Source: Sacculina carcini
Taxonomy: Eukaryota; Arthropoda; Thecostraca; Sacculinidae
NCBI GenBank assembly: GCA_916048095.2
Contig: OU696575.1
Span: 6,462,001 to 6,526,000, forward strand
DNA length: 64,000 bases
Reading direction: 5' to 3'
The notes beneath the pieces are model-generated. The model worked only from the letters and a program-made list of their open reading frames with translations. It searched no databases and was not told the DNA's origin. Each line of letters opens with the position of its first letter. The first letter of the stretch is position 1. Shown here one piece after another: positions 1-11,882 of the stretch. Both the position numbers and the translations under genes were made by a program.

Positions 1-940
1 CGTATGCCGAGTGTAGCGTTGGCGTAGCATTGGGCGTGTATATGGTACATCATGTGATCTGGAGGTCAGGTCAGATGTCACCAGAGGTCATGTCATAGGC
101 TAAAGGCAGGTCATATCGGGTCAAATATGGCTTGATCGATCCTCTAATGGAACGCTACTCAGCACAGGTGTATGTGCCTGAATGTAGAGATTCAGGTTAT
201 TCTTATTATTAAATTCAATAAATAAGGTCAAATAGGAAGATCTCCAACGCTATCGATTGCTTTATTGCAATCTCCATACACCTTGGTCATCAGAAGTCAA
301 ATAATGAACAACAGTAACGAAAGAAAAGTGCGCGGAAAACGAGTGTTGTGTCGTATTCACTGTCGGTGTATTGAGACCTGTGATTGTAGATTGTGATTGC
401 GCAGTTGTATGATCAACGGTCGTGATAATTCGGCTGTAAACGGTATGATAATTAGCCAGAGCTCGTTGCCGTACGGCCGGTGGTAATGTCGACGGCAGTT
501 GGCAGATACACCGCAGACGCCTCAAAAATATTGCAACCTATATCGACAACGAGCCCTCTGCTTTTATGACGCCGTCTTTTTTGCATGGGCTGCAGGCGCA
601 AGTGGAGAGCCACCACCAGAGAACTAGCATGAAATGGGCATACACTGGGAAATGTGTAGGTTCGTTCTGTGTGTCTATGTGCTCTTTTTTTACTTGTGAC
701 TCTTGAATCTCTTGTGGTCAGCGTTTGTTTCTACGTTGATCATTTATTTCACACGTGCATTAACTAGCAAACATCTTCGCCTCCCACCGACGTACCTATA
801 CCAGCCTGTAGCCTTTCACTCAAGCTTATCTCTTATGGCGTTCATTTTATGGTGAACTTCATTATTCAGTTAATTTGTGTTGGTTTGATCATCTTCCGAT
901 TGCCCTTCTTGTTTATGTAGAAAACAAAAAGACTAAAATA
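1..940. other. Non-coding DNA, nothing recognised
   Basis: AT-rich DNA with no coding signal I can support. The minus strand of about 180-600 has a TATA-like start and an AATAAA, which would suit an old LTR, but I see no partner copy or target duplication, so I do not call one. Confidence 0.4.
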
Positions 941-942
941 TA

Positions 943-1320
943 TTAGAGACAGACGCGCGCGGGCATCACTGCCCCACGCGCGCCTACAAGACGTCACGCC
1001 ACAACCGCAGCTCATACAGGACTCCCCGCTCACACCGTGTCACACGGGAGCACACACGGACACACATACACACGCACAGTCCTCACCCGCCGCAACAACC
1101 AATCAGCGGCGAGCGAGTGACCGGCTCGCCGCTGCGGGGCATGCACACTTCACTAAACGCACACACACCGAAACAACTAGTCACACACGATCACACACTC
1201 TCGCACGCAATATACAATTCAACTATACACGATCACACATAGACACACTAACACGTTCACGCACTCACAATCCTTCACACACACACTCTCTCTCTCACTA
1301 CACACGATTACACCACAGTT
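943..1320. repeat. Dispersed GC-rich repeat X, copy 1
   Basis: This block starts with a CG-dinucleotide-rich stretch (acgcgcgcgggc ... ccacgcgcgcc), continues into a CA-rich part, and holds an 11-bp hairpin (1104-1114 with 1124-1134) inside an aatcagcggcgag motif. Related pieces recur at about 7781-7930, 14740-15010 and 16195-16330. The copies differ in extent, so the unit and its class (SINE, solo LTR or MITE) are not resolved. Confidence 0.5.
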
Positions 1321-2455
1321 TATTATTGCGTTTGTCATCTTGTGGAACTTCTTCACCTGAGCGGTATTCGCCCCAGTATTTTTTAATTGCATTACTATCG
1401 AAATTGTTGTTTGTTTTCATCACTGCCGAGACTGCTTATTTTCATTGTTTTCTGACTATTATTTTTATTTGCATTTTGATCGTTCATCTGTGTCGTAGGA
1501 CATGAGGGCAGTCATGTCTTCGAGGTATATGTATTACTTTTACCTTCGAGGTATGTTTATTTTCCTCGGCATTTTACCTCATCCCATCGACTTTTTAAAG
1601 TCATTTTTGTTTACTAAATAGTTTTCAAATGCTTATTCATGTATTGCAAACCAGACTTAATCTATTAGCAGCGTTAAGAGCTTATTTGGGCAAGACTTGA
1701 ATATTGTTGAGATGATTCGTCCCTATGATATTCGTCCCTCGTTTATCGTTTCGTTTAGGTTGATTGATATCTTCATGGTTTATCGACGCGTCTATATTTA
1801 CGAATATTCTTCTGGTTTGTCGATTCTTCGCTGATTTGCAATTGTTTATCTTGTCTTAGCAATAATTCAGTTGTAGTTCCGGGCTATATCGCAATGTATT
1901 TTCCTCTTGCATGATCTATGTCTACGTGAATTTATCATATGGTCCTAGCCCATCTGAGGATGTTGTTATGCATGTGTATTTATTCAGTCCCTTTTTTGGA
2001 TAAATGAAATTTTTGAGGTTCGGTATTGTATCACGACTCGAGGCTAAATCGATTCATCTTCAATGAATTGCACTATCACATCGGGAGATCATGGAAATCC
2101 CAACGAAAAGCAGCATCTCATATTTGTTTTTGTCGTGTTTATTTTATTTTGAGTGTGCATATTGAGTTAATGTGTAGTGTGTGAAATGATGTGCATTTTT
2201 ATATCTTAAGTGTGTATGTGTGCGTGCGTGTGAGTGTGTGTGTGTGCTTGTGTGAGCTAACATTTTGTGATAACGCTGTCATATTCATAGTCATTTGGCT
2301 GTTGGAACGTTCATTATCGCAATGTTTGATTGGTATGAATAAATTACGTATCACCAGCACTAACAAAGTGTTTCATATGAAAGTGTGCACAGATGTACGG
2401 GTCGATATGGCAATAAGGCCGCAATTAGCTGTCATATGTAGCGTGTGGAATTTAC
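1321..2455. other. Non-coding DNA with a TG microsatellite
   Basis: AT-rich DNA without a convincing gene. A degenerate TG/TGCG tract lies near 2211-2256. If the receptor gene extends this far it would be 3' flanking or 3' UTR sequence. Confidence 0.4.
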
Positions 2456-2519
2456 CTGCGCTTGGTGACACTCCGTGAATCCACTGGCATTCCAGAACCA
2501 GCCCTCCACGCGGAGACGT
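2456..2519 (-). CDS. Possible 64-bp exon, identity unknown
   Basis: On the minus strand a good acceptor (catattcag) and a good donor (CAG followed by GTAAAT) bracket 64 open bases reading about TSPRGGLVLECQWIHGVSPSA. It lies downstream of the receptor stop codon at 3345, so it would have to be an alternative 3' exon, a 3' UTR exon or part of another gene. Splice-like ends can arise by chance, and I recognise no protein. Confidence 0.2.
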
Positions 2520-2796
2520 CTGAATATGAAATGATATATTTAAGATTGGCAACTGGTGTTCACTGAATGGCTGCACAGGTTATGTGTAGTATAGTTAATT
2601 GCTGGAAAAGTTGACGCACTTTGGTAACTTTGGTAATTTCAAGAGGTGAATATTTTGAATATCTACGAGAAATTACGTATTTTCCTGTGTGTCAATTCCA
2701 GTGTGTGTCTAGGCTGTGTGCGCGTGTGATTGTGTGTGGCAATGTGAACGGAAATGAGTTGAGGTTTTTAGAGTATCCAACTCTGGATGCGAGGTA

Positions 2797-2832
2797 CAAG
2801 CGAACCTCCAAGTTGTCTTGGAGGTTCGCTTG
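2797..2832. repeat. Perfect 16-bp hairpin
   Basis: Arms 2797-2812 and 2817-2832 (left arm caagcgaacctccaag) are exact reverse complements with a four-base loop, ttgt. It stands alone in AT-rich DNA with no element ends around it. Confidence 0.8.
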
Positions 2833-3344
2833 GGGAAGCTTTTCTCCTCAGTGTATGTCTGTGTGTCTGCATTTTTATCACTCCATTATTGAATATTGTC
2901 TGACTAATGATCGTGTCATAAACTAAGAATTATCACACATTCATTTGAAAGTTGTTCTCCATCTCGACAAATATATCTGCTGATTGGTAAAATTGGTTGA
3001 AACAGACAGAACACTTATTGATGTTATTTGAGATAATTGTTTATATTTGAGAAGTACTGAAACATCATTAATGAACACATTTCTTGTATTTCCTTGTTTT
3101 TTCCGACACTTAAATTGGTAGGTATTATATTTCGTGCAACGCATTGTGCCCAGCATTGTATGATCAACGAAATCGCACACATATAATTTCATGTACGAGC
3201 AACGAGTCTACAAAAAACACCAAATAGATACAGTCCATGCAGCGGTGATGGCTTGTTTTTTGCGAAAATGAAAAGTTGCATTTTTTGCGTGCGGTTGAAG
3301 AAACACAACCACTAGGGACAGACATCACTGGAGTTTAGAGTGAG
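2833..3344. other. Probable receptor 3' UTR or flank
   Basis: These bases directly follow the receptor stop codon on the minus strand and have no coding signal. They probably include the 3' UTR, but I could not fix a poly(A) site. Confidence 0.35.
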
Positions 3345-3575
3345 CTAGTGAATAGTCCGTTTTTCACCGCTCAATTGACAGCCAATTTCGTGAGCACAAC
3401 TTGACACCGGGTGGTGGGAGAGGCTGTTGTGAGGCATGCTAGAGACCTCGCCACCCACGGTTCTTGAGGGCGTGAGGCACGGTTGACAGTGACGAGTGAG
3501 GACGGGTCTGCGTCTGCCTCCAGCGCACCTCACCGCGTATCTCAGCTCAGTCACCATCTCTCCACACACCGAGTG
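3345..3575 (-). CDS. Kainate-type glutamate receptor, C-terminal tail exon
   Basis: This is the last coding exon of the receptor. An acceptor (tttgatcag) is followed by an open frame beginning HSVCGEMVTELRYAVRC and running through a basic stretch (GGRRRPVLTRHC) to a stop about 77 codons later. Kainate receptors carry a similar segment (S-hydrophobic-C-x-E/A-M-x-x-ELR...C) just after TM4 in the cytoplasmic tail, a region used for trafficking and anchoring. The exon starts in phase 0 under this acceptor. The TM4 exon that should lie between here and 15705 was not found, so the link to the other exons rests on family resemblance, order and strand. The downstream residues are serine-, histidine- and proline-rich and not recognisable. 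Confidence 0.68.
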   Translation of the reverse strand, partial: HSVCGEMVTELRYAVRCAGGRRRPVLTRHCQPCLTPSRTVGGEVSSMPHNSLSHHPVSSCAHEIGCQLSGEKRTIH

Positions 3576-4331
3576 CTGATCAAACCATCACGAACACGTC
3601 AAATATACGTTATCAAATGAGAGATATGTCTTGCAATGGTGACTTGAACTACAAGACTTATGATGTATGACTTGCGATGAATACCACGCTTAACCCACGG
3701 GCCCATTTTGCCTATCTAAATGGGCATCAACTGACCAGGGGCGTAGATTTGTGTCGAGGTTCGAGGGGATGACAGTCATCATGCATTAGTGTTCTGTTTA
3801 GTGTATGCATTAGTGTTCTGTTTAGTGTATGCATTAGTGCATAAGTTGACTCAGTTTAGGTCAATTGCATAGGACTCTCAACCATTTTAAAGTAAAGTTA
3901 AAATTAAAGTCATTGAAGTAAAAGTAATTGAACTATAATTTTTGACATATTTATATTTCTTACATTCTTCGTGTATTTTTCATTTTTTTGCTATGCTGAT
4001 TTTGATGACTATATATTCAATTAACTGAGCTCGGGGGGTATAATTCCATATTCATACCCCCAGCCGATTTGTGTGGGGGGTATATATACCCCCATACCCC
4101 CAGGATATACCCCCATGCAACTGACGTTCATCATATCATCATTTTTGCCTGAGTAAACTCATTTTTGCTCTAATTGTATCGCCGCACATTGAAAAACCTA
4201 TTGCTTTAGTTTATTCAACAACTCCTAAAATGTTCGTTTTTGCTATAACCGGAATAGCTGCACTCAAGTAAGTTTTTGTTATAATACTTTCTTGAATACT
4301 GCGTTTAGTTCCTTTTTTAATTAGGGTAATA
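3576..4331. other. Intronic DNA with short tandem repeat
   Basis: Presumed receptor intron. A 24-bp unit (atgcattagtgttctgttta + gtgt) is repeated about 2.5 times at 3781-3839. A stretch near 4030-4112 is rich in runs of five to six C or G with tata, as at the ends of some MITEs, but I could not pair its ends. Confidence 0.45.
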
Positions 4332-5093
4332 CAGTGGATCCTCCAAATATCCATCAAACAGCATAATCCTTCCTTGGTCCCCATCAATAGCCTATCAAAC
4401 ACGTGTTAATTTCACCTTCAAATAACGGGATTTAAACATTCGGTCAGCGGAAACCTTCGAAAAGCGGAATGACCTATTGGTCCCCAATCATATTGCACAC
4501 TTCGAAATAGAGGAAAATGGAGGATATGTGTGATTCTTAAACAAAGGATATATGGAATATATTGACTCCAGCTTGTTGACTGACAAGAGTTGACTGTTGC
4601 AAGCTGATTGGTATGAACCAGTGACTTATTAGAGCCAGCTATAGACAAAGGCATAGGCACAGGAAGATTATTAGGCATTGGCAAACTGGGCAGCCGCCTA
4701 GGACCCCAGATTGATGAGGATCTCGCACAGAAATCATACAGGAATTTATACCTTGGTATAACGTTGGAAATTCCGATTACTAATGCATCGGAGACTAACG
4801 ATGTATTCAACATTGAAGGGACGGGTTCCTCCTGCAAACTGCAGCATATAAAAAACATGGTGTCCAGAGGAAAAACGCCGGACAGCTTAATTATTTTTGG
4901 GCAATTAAACGTTTTGGTAGAATCATTTAAGATTAAAAATGGTAAATATTAAGCGAAATTTCCGTGAAAAATGAACGACTCACAGTAAAAATTATTAATA
5001 AGCTCCGATGCAGAGCACATCCAAATATCGGAACCCTCCAAATAGCGAATTTTTTCGCGGTCCCTTCGAGTCCGCTATTTGGAGGGCCGACTG
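4332..5093. mobile_element. pogo/Tigger-like DNA transposon, non-autonomous remnant
   Basis: The left end reads CAGTGGATCCTCCAAATATC and the right end, reverse-complemented, CAGTCGGCCCTCCAAATAGC. Both are preceded by TA (4330-4331 and 5094-5095), the target duplication of Tc1/mariner/pogo elements. The ends resemble the Tigger/pogo consensus (CAGT-GG/CGG-CCCTCC-AAATA-CGG) as I remember it. At 762 bp it is too short for a complete transposase, and no open transposase frame is visible, although one phrase near 4850 (KKHGVQRKNAGQL) could be a worn relic. It is probably an internally deleted copy moved by a related autonomous element. Confidence 0.68.
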
Positions 5094-6477
5094 TAATTCC
5101 GGATCTACTACCGTTGCGGCCAACGTTCGGCGATTGCAATAAAATGTGATGCATATCGACGTGGGCTAATATGGTATATATCGTGAGTGCATCTGAAAGT
5201 GGCGTATATTCAGTAATGCGACTCAAATATAACGAAGAAGTCAATGTTTTCAGCGGCTCTTGTGCCGCTTTCTAATATGTGTCGCCGGAGCGGCCAGTGC
5301 TGCCCGCACCCTCCACGCTACATCACTACACGTGATAACACGTATCATGACAATCTTTGCAGAGAGAATTAAGTTACGAATACAACTGGCCTTTAGCCAT
5401 TCAGCGGGGTTCACTCCAGTTTTAATTAGCCGTTGAGAAGATTGTTTGAGTTGTGACTGCGATGCATGCATGAAGAACTTTGCCCAAGTTAATCTAGTCT
5501 TCAATTAACTCATGCAATTCATCCTATCAAAAGTACATTTTTCCAGAAAAGCCGGTAATTAATTAGACGCTTGAGCACAGCAGACAGTAAAACTACATTG
5601 AATAACACAAAAATAAGTGTGTTTTTGGCGGGCTTGTTGCTCTCCAATTGGTGCCGGTTGCTGAAATCTAATTGCCCGATGCAAGTCTAGTTAAGCAATA
5701 AATGGTTGTCATTTTGTGTTCTTGGTCTTGAAGAGTGGTGTGGCACATACCTTATTAGGTAAGATTCACATTACTTTCTAATAATGCTTACTCACCCATT
5801 TCTATTCTTTTGTTTGCTTACACTTTTGTTTGCAAATTTTCATTAATTAAAAGCAATTGCTCTTTATGGTTCTTTTAGCTCTAACTATTGAATAATTGAT
5901 TTTTTAAGTATTCTACATTATGGCGAATTGTCACTTATTTTTACTACTGAATGCCGAATACTTTCCATTTTTATTGGCTCAAAATGTAATATATGGATAT
6001 ATGAAATATTTGGGCTAAATTACATAAAGAAAAACAATTGTAAATACGATTCAAATACATTTCGTGTTTAAAATTAAAGAAAGGCGAGATAGGCGTCATT
6101 CTAAATCCATCACCCATCATGGACTGCACACTGATACCTTGTCCAGATGCGCTCTGTTGCGAGAAATCCAACAAAATTCGACAATTGCGACGCAGACAGC
6201 AAAGGCCAGGCCCAGCACAAGAACTACAAAAATGCCACCTGACAACAAAACATTACATTGGGCGGAAATTCACATAGATTACATAAACGCTAGTAAGAAA
6301 ACACTAGCAAAGATTAAATTTATACAAAATGTTACCCCTGAAATTAAACACGCGTGCCATCACAGCGTCTTTTATGATAATATAATTGGCAATTTGAATT
6401 TCTCCAACATAATAATGAGGGTTTTAAGGCTGGATAATGAGAGTTTCAACGCTGTCTTTTGGAGTCCAAACCATACT
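5094..6477. other. Intronic DNA with a MITE end
   Basis: No gene recognised. Bases about 5250-5330 match the right end of the MITE at 6478-6861 (shared ctcttgtgccgct and cccgcacc-ctcc/cct-acgcta), so a second, truncated copy lies here. A 142-codon open frame on the plus strand at 6064-6492 has no family I recognise and runs into the next MITE, so I do not call it. Confidence 0.4.
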
Positions 6478-6861
6478 CAGTGGCGTAGTTAGGCTATCTG
6501 GCACTAGGAGCGGTAATTTTTTGCTGTTCTTACCATGCGTAGTTGTGGGTCACTTAGCTGCAAGAGACTGTGTGTTTCAACATGACTGTAATGGAATTAG
6601 CATGTGCATATGTCGTTATAGATGACGAGACGAACCCCTTATATATGCTTAATAGTGTATGCTTCCAGTTACCTATTCAGAGACCATTACTTTCAATTAA
6701 TCTTGCCTTCATTCGGTTATTTGAGAATACAATAGGATATACTGAATAGAATATTCAGAAATTCCAAGAAACTATAACGATAATGCAGCAGCTCTTGTGC
6801 CGCTCCCTAAAACATGCCGCCGGGGGCAGGCAACCCCCGCACCCCCTACGCTACCCCACTG
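6478..6861. mobile_element. MITE with CAGTGGCGTAG ends
   Basis: The left end reads cagtggcgtagttagg and the right end, reverse-complemented, cagtggggtagcgtagg, giving inverted termini around 384 bp. Its right half matches a fragment at 5250-5330. I found no clear target duplication, so the superfamily is open. Confidence 0.55.
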
Positions 6862-6863
6862 AC

Positions 6864-7030
6864 CAGTGGCGGATCCAGAGTTCAATTTTGGGAGGGACTG
6901 GGTTAATTGGGGGGGGGGGGGGGCGGCTGAATCATAGGGGCGAACAGTCATGTACATGCATCACTATGTAACTTCTTTGCGATAATGTTTATATCGACAC
7001 ATTCTACAGAAAACATTTTTTCCACCATTT
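6864..7030 (+). mobile_element. hAT-type MITE, truncated copy
   Basis: It begins CAGTGGCGGATCCAGAG three bases after the previous MITE and matches the complete copy at 36823-37064 over most of its left part (shared gtgtacatgcatca/c-tatg and atcgacacattct-like phrases). The right end is missing: a TG microsatellite and then a foldback element follow. A run of 15 G lies inside. Confidence 0.65.
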
Positions 7031-7088
7031 TGAGCTCTGATGTGTGTGTGTGTGTGTGTGTGTCTGTTGTGTTGTTGGTTGTTGGATG

Positions 7089-7672
7089 CATGGATCTAGT
7101 ACAATACTGCCCTATGAACATATTGGCCACAAACGCTTGTATACTCCCATACTCTGCAATAGGGCAATATGTTCACCTCGGCCAGTGTAGTGTCAAATGC
7201 GTACCAAGTGCGGTGAGTGCGACTGTGGTTTGTGGCCAATATGTTCACTTTTAACCATAGCGTAATTTCAGTGGTTTTCAACACAACGCACGAGTTTGTA
7301 TACAACAGATGACTAGCACATAACGTACTGTGTGTGGTTATTGGCTAGGCTCAGTAAGCTGTTCTAACCAAACTTGACCTAACCTGACCAACCTAACCTA
7401 ACCTAATCATTAAGCACACAGTACGTTATGTGCTAGCTATCTGTTGTATACAAACTCGTTGTATACAAACTCGTTGTGTTGAAAACCACTGAAATTACGC
7501 TATGGTTAAAAGTGAACATATTGACCACAAGCCGCAGTCGCACTCACCGCACTGGGTACGCCTTTGACACTACACTGGCCGAGGTGAACATGTTGCCCTA
7601 TTGCAGAGTATGGGAGTATACAAGCGTTTGTGGCTAATACGTTCATAGGGCAATATTGTAGTACTCCCGGAT
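7089..7672. mobile_element. Foldback element FB1, copy 1
   Basis: Two arms of roughly 250 bp (about 7090-7345 and 7405-7672) are inverted copies of each other. Both carry phrases such as ccctatgaacatattggcc, gtgtagtgtcaaatgcgtac and gtttgtatacaac. The short centre contains several CCTAA units. No open frame is present. A second locus with the same sequence lies at 13857-14620. Arms this long and a minimal centre are the hallmark of foldback-type elements, which move with help from an autonomous relative. Confidence 0.8.
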
Positions 7673-7780
7673 GAGTCCATTGCTTATATCACAATTGCTA
7701 TATAATTTTTTTTTATTTAGTTATATATATTGTTTTCGTTTGTTTTGTAATATAAGTTTAATTCTATAAATAAATTAACA

Positions 7781-7930
7781 GACAGGCGCGCGCGGGTATC
7801 GACACACCACGCGCGCCAACAAGACTTCCTACCACCACCACCATCCTAAAACGCGATTCGTCAAACTCACGCCCACACCGTCAAACGCATAAACATACAC
7901 ACATACACACACGCATACACTTACACACAA
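7781..7930. repeat. Repeat X, copy 2
   Basis: It repeats the gcgcgcggg ... ccacgcgcgcc-aacaagac core of the block at 943-1320 and continues into a CA-rich tail, then stops where LINE coding sequence begins. Confidence 0.5.
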
Positions 7931-8202
7931 AGTCTAAATGTATTTATTTCCAACCAATATCACTGAAGTGAATCCAATTCTTGTTAATTGTACCTCAAAT
8001 GCAGCGGAATATGACGATATTTCACAGAAACTATTGAAATTATCACCTACTTTAAATCGGTCCCTTTTGCTCATGAATCTATGTCTAAAAACTGGTTATT
8101 TCCCGATCAACTGAAACAAGCTAAACTCATTCCTTTGCATAAATCGGGCGTACAGACTGGTATTCTCAGAGCTGTTGCGAGGACTTATGAGGCCCCACCC
8201 CA

Positions 8203-8272
8203 CGAAGGAAACACTTGGGTCCCTCCCGAAGGCAACACTTGGGGCCCCCCGAAGGCAACACTTGGGGCCCCC
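8203..8272. repeat. GC-rich minisatellite, about 23-bp unit
   Basis: About three copies of a unit like cgaaggcaacacttggggcc sit inside the interrupted LINE. Confidence 0.75.
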
Positions 8273-8534
8273 ATTATATATAAACCATCAAATAATGAAT
8301 ATATTTATTATACATAATCACATAATACAAGCTCAGGGGAAAACATCTGAGCAAAAAGATAAAGGGTATACATAATATGATAAATTTTAATGTCATACGT
8401 GAAGCAACGGGGCCGCTCAACACTCCCCTCCCGGCCGGGGGGTACGGGGGGCGGTTACTACGGCTCTGGGTATTCTCCAATCTCTATACAGCCGGCTTTC
8501 CATAAGGTTTTCGAAAACATTGTATCCCATAGAT

Positions 8535-11239
8535 CAGGGGTCACCAAACTACGGCCCGCGACGTCAGTTCACCAGGCCCGTCGACGGTGAACTGACGTCC
8601 TTCCTCGGCTCGTGGTAGCTCCGCCTACGCTCTAACGTCACCATGGTTTCTATGGCTACACACACAAACACGCATCTTTCCCACCCCTAGATGAGTCCGG
8701 CTGTCAACACAGGTCCGACGCTCCAGTAATATTTACTTCTTTTTGCTTGTCATCCATTTTATAGGTATGTAACAAGGATTTCTTTGTTTGACAGTGATAG
8801 TGGTAGTGACAGTTAAGTGGACTATAAGTGTGATTAGAGGTCATAAAGTAACAAACATATTATAATAATGCTATAGAAGCCTCGTGTTATTCACTTCACA
8901 TTATTATGTGATATATTCTATTACTAAATGTACATATAAGCTATATATGTACCTTTGGTGAGCCGCAGCTTCACCAGTGCACAGTGTGGCAAATTGTTCA
9001 CAATGAATTTTTGCCACACTGTGCAGTGACACCTGAATCTTCTGCTTTACTTATGTTCCAATAGGGTATTAATTATGTTTCTAATTCAATTTCTTTTTCA
9101 TTTTCAGATCCCGTTTTCTTCACCCTTCATTATGGCTTCTAAGAAAAGAAAAGTGGACGCCGAGTGTCGCGTTTTCAATAAAGAATTGGGAGTAAAGTAC
9201 TTCTTTGTGTAAACAAAGGACCAGAAAGCTAGATGTGTGATATATAGCGAAAGTGTTGCCGCTTTGAAAGAGTACAATATTAGGCGTCACTATGAAACAA
9301 AACATCTATCAACATATTCAAAGTTTTCTGGAAGGTTACGCTCTGAGAAATACGAGTCCATGAAACGTGGTTTAGAAACTCAAAGAAACCTCTTCACGAG
9401 AAAGTTTGCTGTAAATAAATCTGTCACTCGTACAAGTTACAAAATAGTGCATAAGATGGCAGTCCGAGGAAAACCGTTTACTGATGGCAACTTCGTCAAA
9501 GCGTGTATGATGGAAGCAGCAAATGACTTGTGTCCTGAGAAAGCCGATTTGTTTGGAAGCATCAGCCTTTCGACAAGTTCGGTTGTGCGGAGAACAGAAG
9601 AACTTGGAGAGAACATAGAGCTACAGATACGTGAGAAAGCTAGGAAATTCTTGTGGTATTCTCTGGCGCTGGATGAGTCCACTGTTATCTCGAGTACGTC
9701 ACAACTTCTCGTGTTCATTCGTGGTGTCAATTTGGACTTTCAGATAACATAAGAGTTGGCATCCGTTTGCAGCATGCATGGAACAACAACTGGAAAATAC
9801 ATTTTCATGGAAGTGCAAAAAACTTTGCAAGACTATAACCTTCAGTGGAATCAGCTTCGAGGTGTTGCACTTGATGGAGGTAAAAACATGCCTGGGGGAG
9901 GAAGGGTCTGGTGGGGCAGATCAGGACTCAGTTTGAAGATCTTCAAATTCCAGGCGCTCTGTTCATACACTGCATCATACATCAGCAAGCACTCTGTGGG
10001 AAAGCCTTAGATATTTCTTGTGTACTGAAGCAAGTCGTTTCTGCTGTGAACTTCATTCGGGGACATGCACTCAATCACCGTCAGTTCCAGGCTTTTCTTG
10101 AAGAAATTCATTCTGATTTCTGTGACTTGCCTTATTACACAGCAGTGAGATGGCTCAGCTGTGGTAAACTTCTGTTTCGTTTGTACAAGCTCCGAAACGA
10201 AATAGATGTTTTTCTCACTGAAAAAGATACAGCCGATCCACAGCTGTCGGATCCTATCTGGCTGTCAAAGTTGTCTTTTTTGGTCGACATCACGTCCCAC
10301 ATGAATGAACTGAACTTGAAACTTCAGGGAAAAGATAACCTCATCTGTGATCTCTACAGAATCATCAAAGGATTTCGGAGAAAGCTTTCATTGTTTGAAG
10401 CACAACTGGAAGGAGAAAACTTCTCTCATTTTCACTGTTTCAGAGAGTTTTGCGCTTCAATCGCTGAAGATGTCAACCTCGATTTTCCAAAAAAGATTAT
10501 TCGTGACTTGAAAAAGCATTTTTGGAGAGATTTTCAGATCTCGACAGAACTGAGAGTGATATTCTTCTGTTCCAGAATCCGTTTGATTGAAACCTTGATT
10601 ATGTGCCAGTTGAACTACAGCTGGAGCTCATTGATTTGCAAGCAAATGACTTGTTGAAAGAGAAGCACAGAGAAGGAAAACTTGTCAAATTTTACCGCTG
10701 CTTACCTGATCCTGAGTTTCCGAAATTGAAGAAATTTGCCGCTGGTATGGCATCAGTGTTTGGAACAATTTATGTCTGTGAGCAAACATTTTCAAAAATG
10801 GAGTATGTGAAGTCAACACGTCGAATGAGATTGACTGATGAACATTTGAAAGCACATTTTCATTTTCATTTTGAACATTTTCTTTTGATTGGATGCAGCA
10901 ATTCCAAACCAAACATTGATGATATCTTGAAAGCCAAACGTCAGTTTCACAAATCTCATTAAACTTTTTTGCTGTTTAGTTTGTGAGATTCGGATATGAG
11001 CACACTAGGTCTAATGTAACTATCTTTTGCTTACGTCGCCTTCTTTGAAAACTCTTTAGTAAATACAATGTTGGTTGTCTTTGTTTTTTGATTATCATGG
11101 AATGTTAAACTTAGTTTTTCGTCTTTTTTCCCAGAGCTTTCGTTCTGGCTTGCAAGTATTGAACATAATGAATATGCGGCCCGCACTCGTCATTCTTTCA
11201 GTTATCCCGCCCACTGTGAAAAACGTTTGGTGACCCCTG
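8535..11239 (+). mobile_element. hAT-Charlie-type DNA transposon, whole ends, dead transposase
   Basis: The ends are short inverted repeats, CAGGGGTCACCAAAC at the left and its complement GTTTGGTGACCCCTG at the right. They are flanked by an exact 8-bp target duplication, ccatagat (8527-8534 and 11240-11247), the length hAT transposases make. The 2,705-bp body carries one transposase gene in the same direction. The host sequence on both sides is LINE reverse transcriptase, so this element jumped into an existing LINE. The two ends and the target duplication are clean, while the coding region is eroded. Confidence 0.92.
9132..10962 (+). pseudogene. hAT-Charlie transposase (GTF2IRD2/ZBED-like), inactivated
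   Basis: The reading starts MASKKRKVDAECRVFN, typical of the Charlie-type transposases that gave rise to vertebrate GTF2IRD2-like genes. A worn BED-finger region with an HYETKH-like motif follows (about codons 35-60). Next come a stretch with LDESTVISSTSQLLVFIRG (about 9670-9725, the RNase H-like core with its first acidic residue), a middle part with TAVRWLSCGKLLFRLYKLR (about 10141-10200), and a C-terminal part ending near an EQTFSKMEYVKSTRRMRLTD phrase, the hAT dimerisation region. In-frame stops at about 9210 and 9750 and at least two frame changes break it. It would have cut and pasted the element through the CAGGGGTCACC termini. Confidence 0.85.
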
Positions 11240-11800
11240 CCATAGATTAACTAACTATCTAGGATAAAAGAATTTGATAATTGATCAACAACATAGCTTC
11301 AGAAACGGGAGATATACGGAATCTGCAGTTCTAAATTTTCTAAATAATTTTTATTCTGGTCCGGGAAAAAACGTATTGTTGCGGGTATCTTGTTGGATTT
11401 GTGTAAAGCATTCGACAGTTTAAATCATGAAATTCTGCTCAGAAAATTACATAACATAGGGATGAGGGGGTTCCCTCTAAACCTCTTCAAAAGCAACCTT
11501 TTGAACAGAAGTAACAGAACACAAAGTGTCTTTTGTAATAAGATACGAGCCAATATTGGCAAATTGGCTCTCGTATATTCGCCGTAGATACCCATTAGCA
11601 AGGGCGTCCCTCAGAGCTCAGTATTAGGACCGACATTTTTTTTTATATAAGTGACATTCTAAATTCTAGCACAAATAGCAATAATAGCGCATTCCATTTT
11701 CAACTTGACACGTATGACACTGCTCTTTTAATTACAGATAGAGACATTAAAAGACATTATTATTATTATTATTATTAATTACAGGCAAATCCAGTAGCAT

Positions 11801-11882
11801 GGGAAGAGTGCAAGCACTATTACCACCCTAAGGTGGCCCCATATACCGGAAGCGCCCAAAAGATTCAGAGAGAAAGATAAAG
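11801..11882. repeat. Repeat Y, copy 1
   Basis: About 80 bp (ggaagagtgcaagca ... ccggaagcgcccaaaa ... agagagaaag) recur at 16336-16415 with a few differences. It sits next to an ATT microsatellite inside the LINE. It may be a SINE fragment, but I cannot assign it. Confidence 0.6.

Noticed and set aside
1-600. Possible old LTR on the minus strand (TATA box and AATAAA)
   Set aside because: No second copy, no primer site, no polypurine tract and no target duplication in the window.
4418-4858. 146-codon open frame on the minus strand
   Set aside because: It lies inside the pogo-like remnant, matches no transposase and has no codon bias I can see.
7370-7415. Interstitial telomere-like repeat (CCTAA units)
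   Set aside because: Only a few imperfect units inside the centre of a foldback element, present also in its second copy. It is part of the mobile element.
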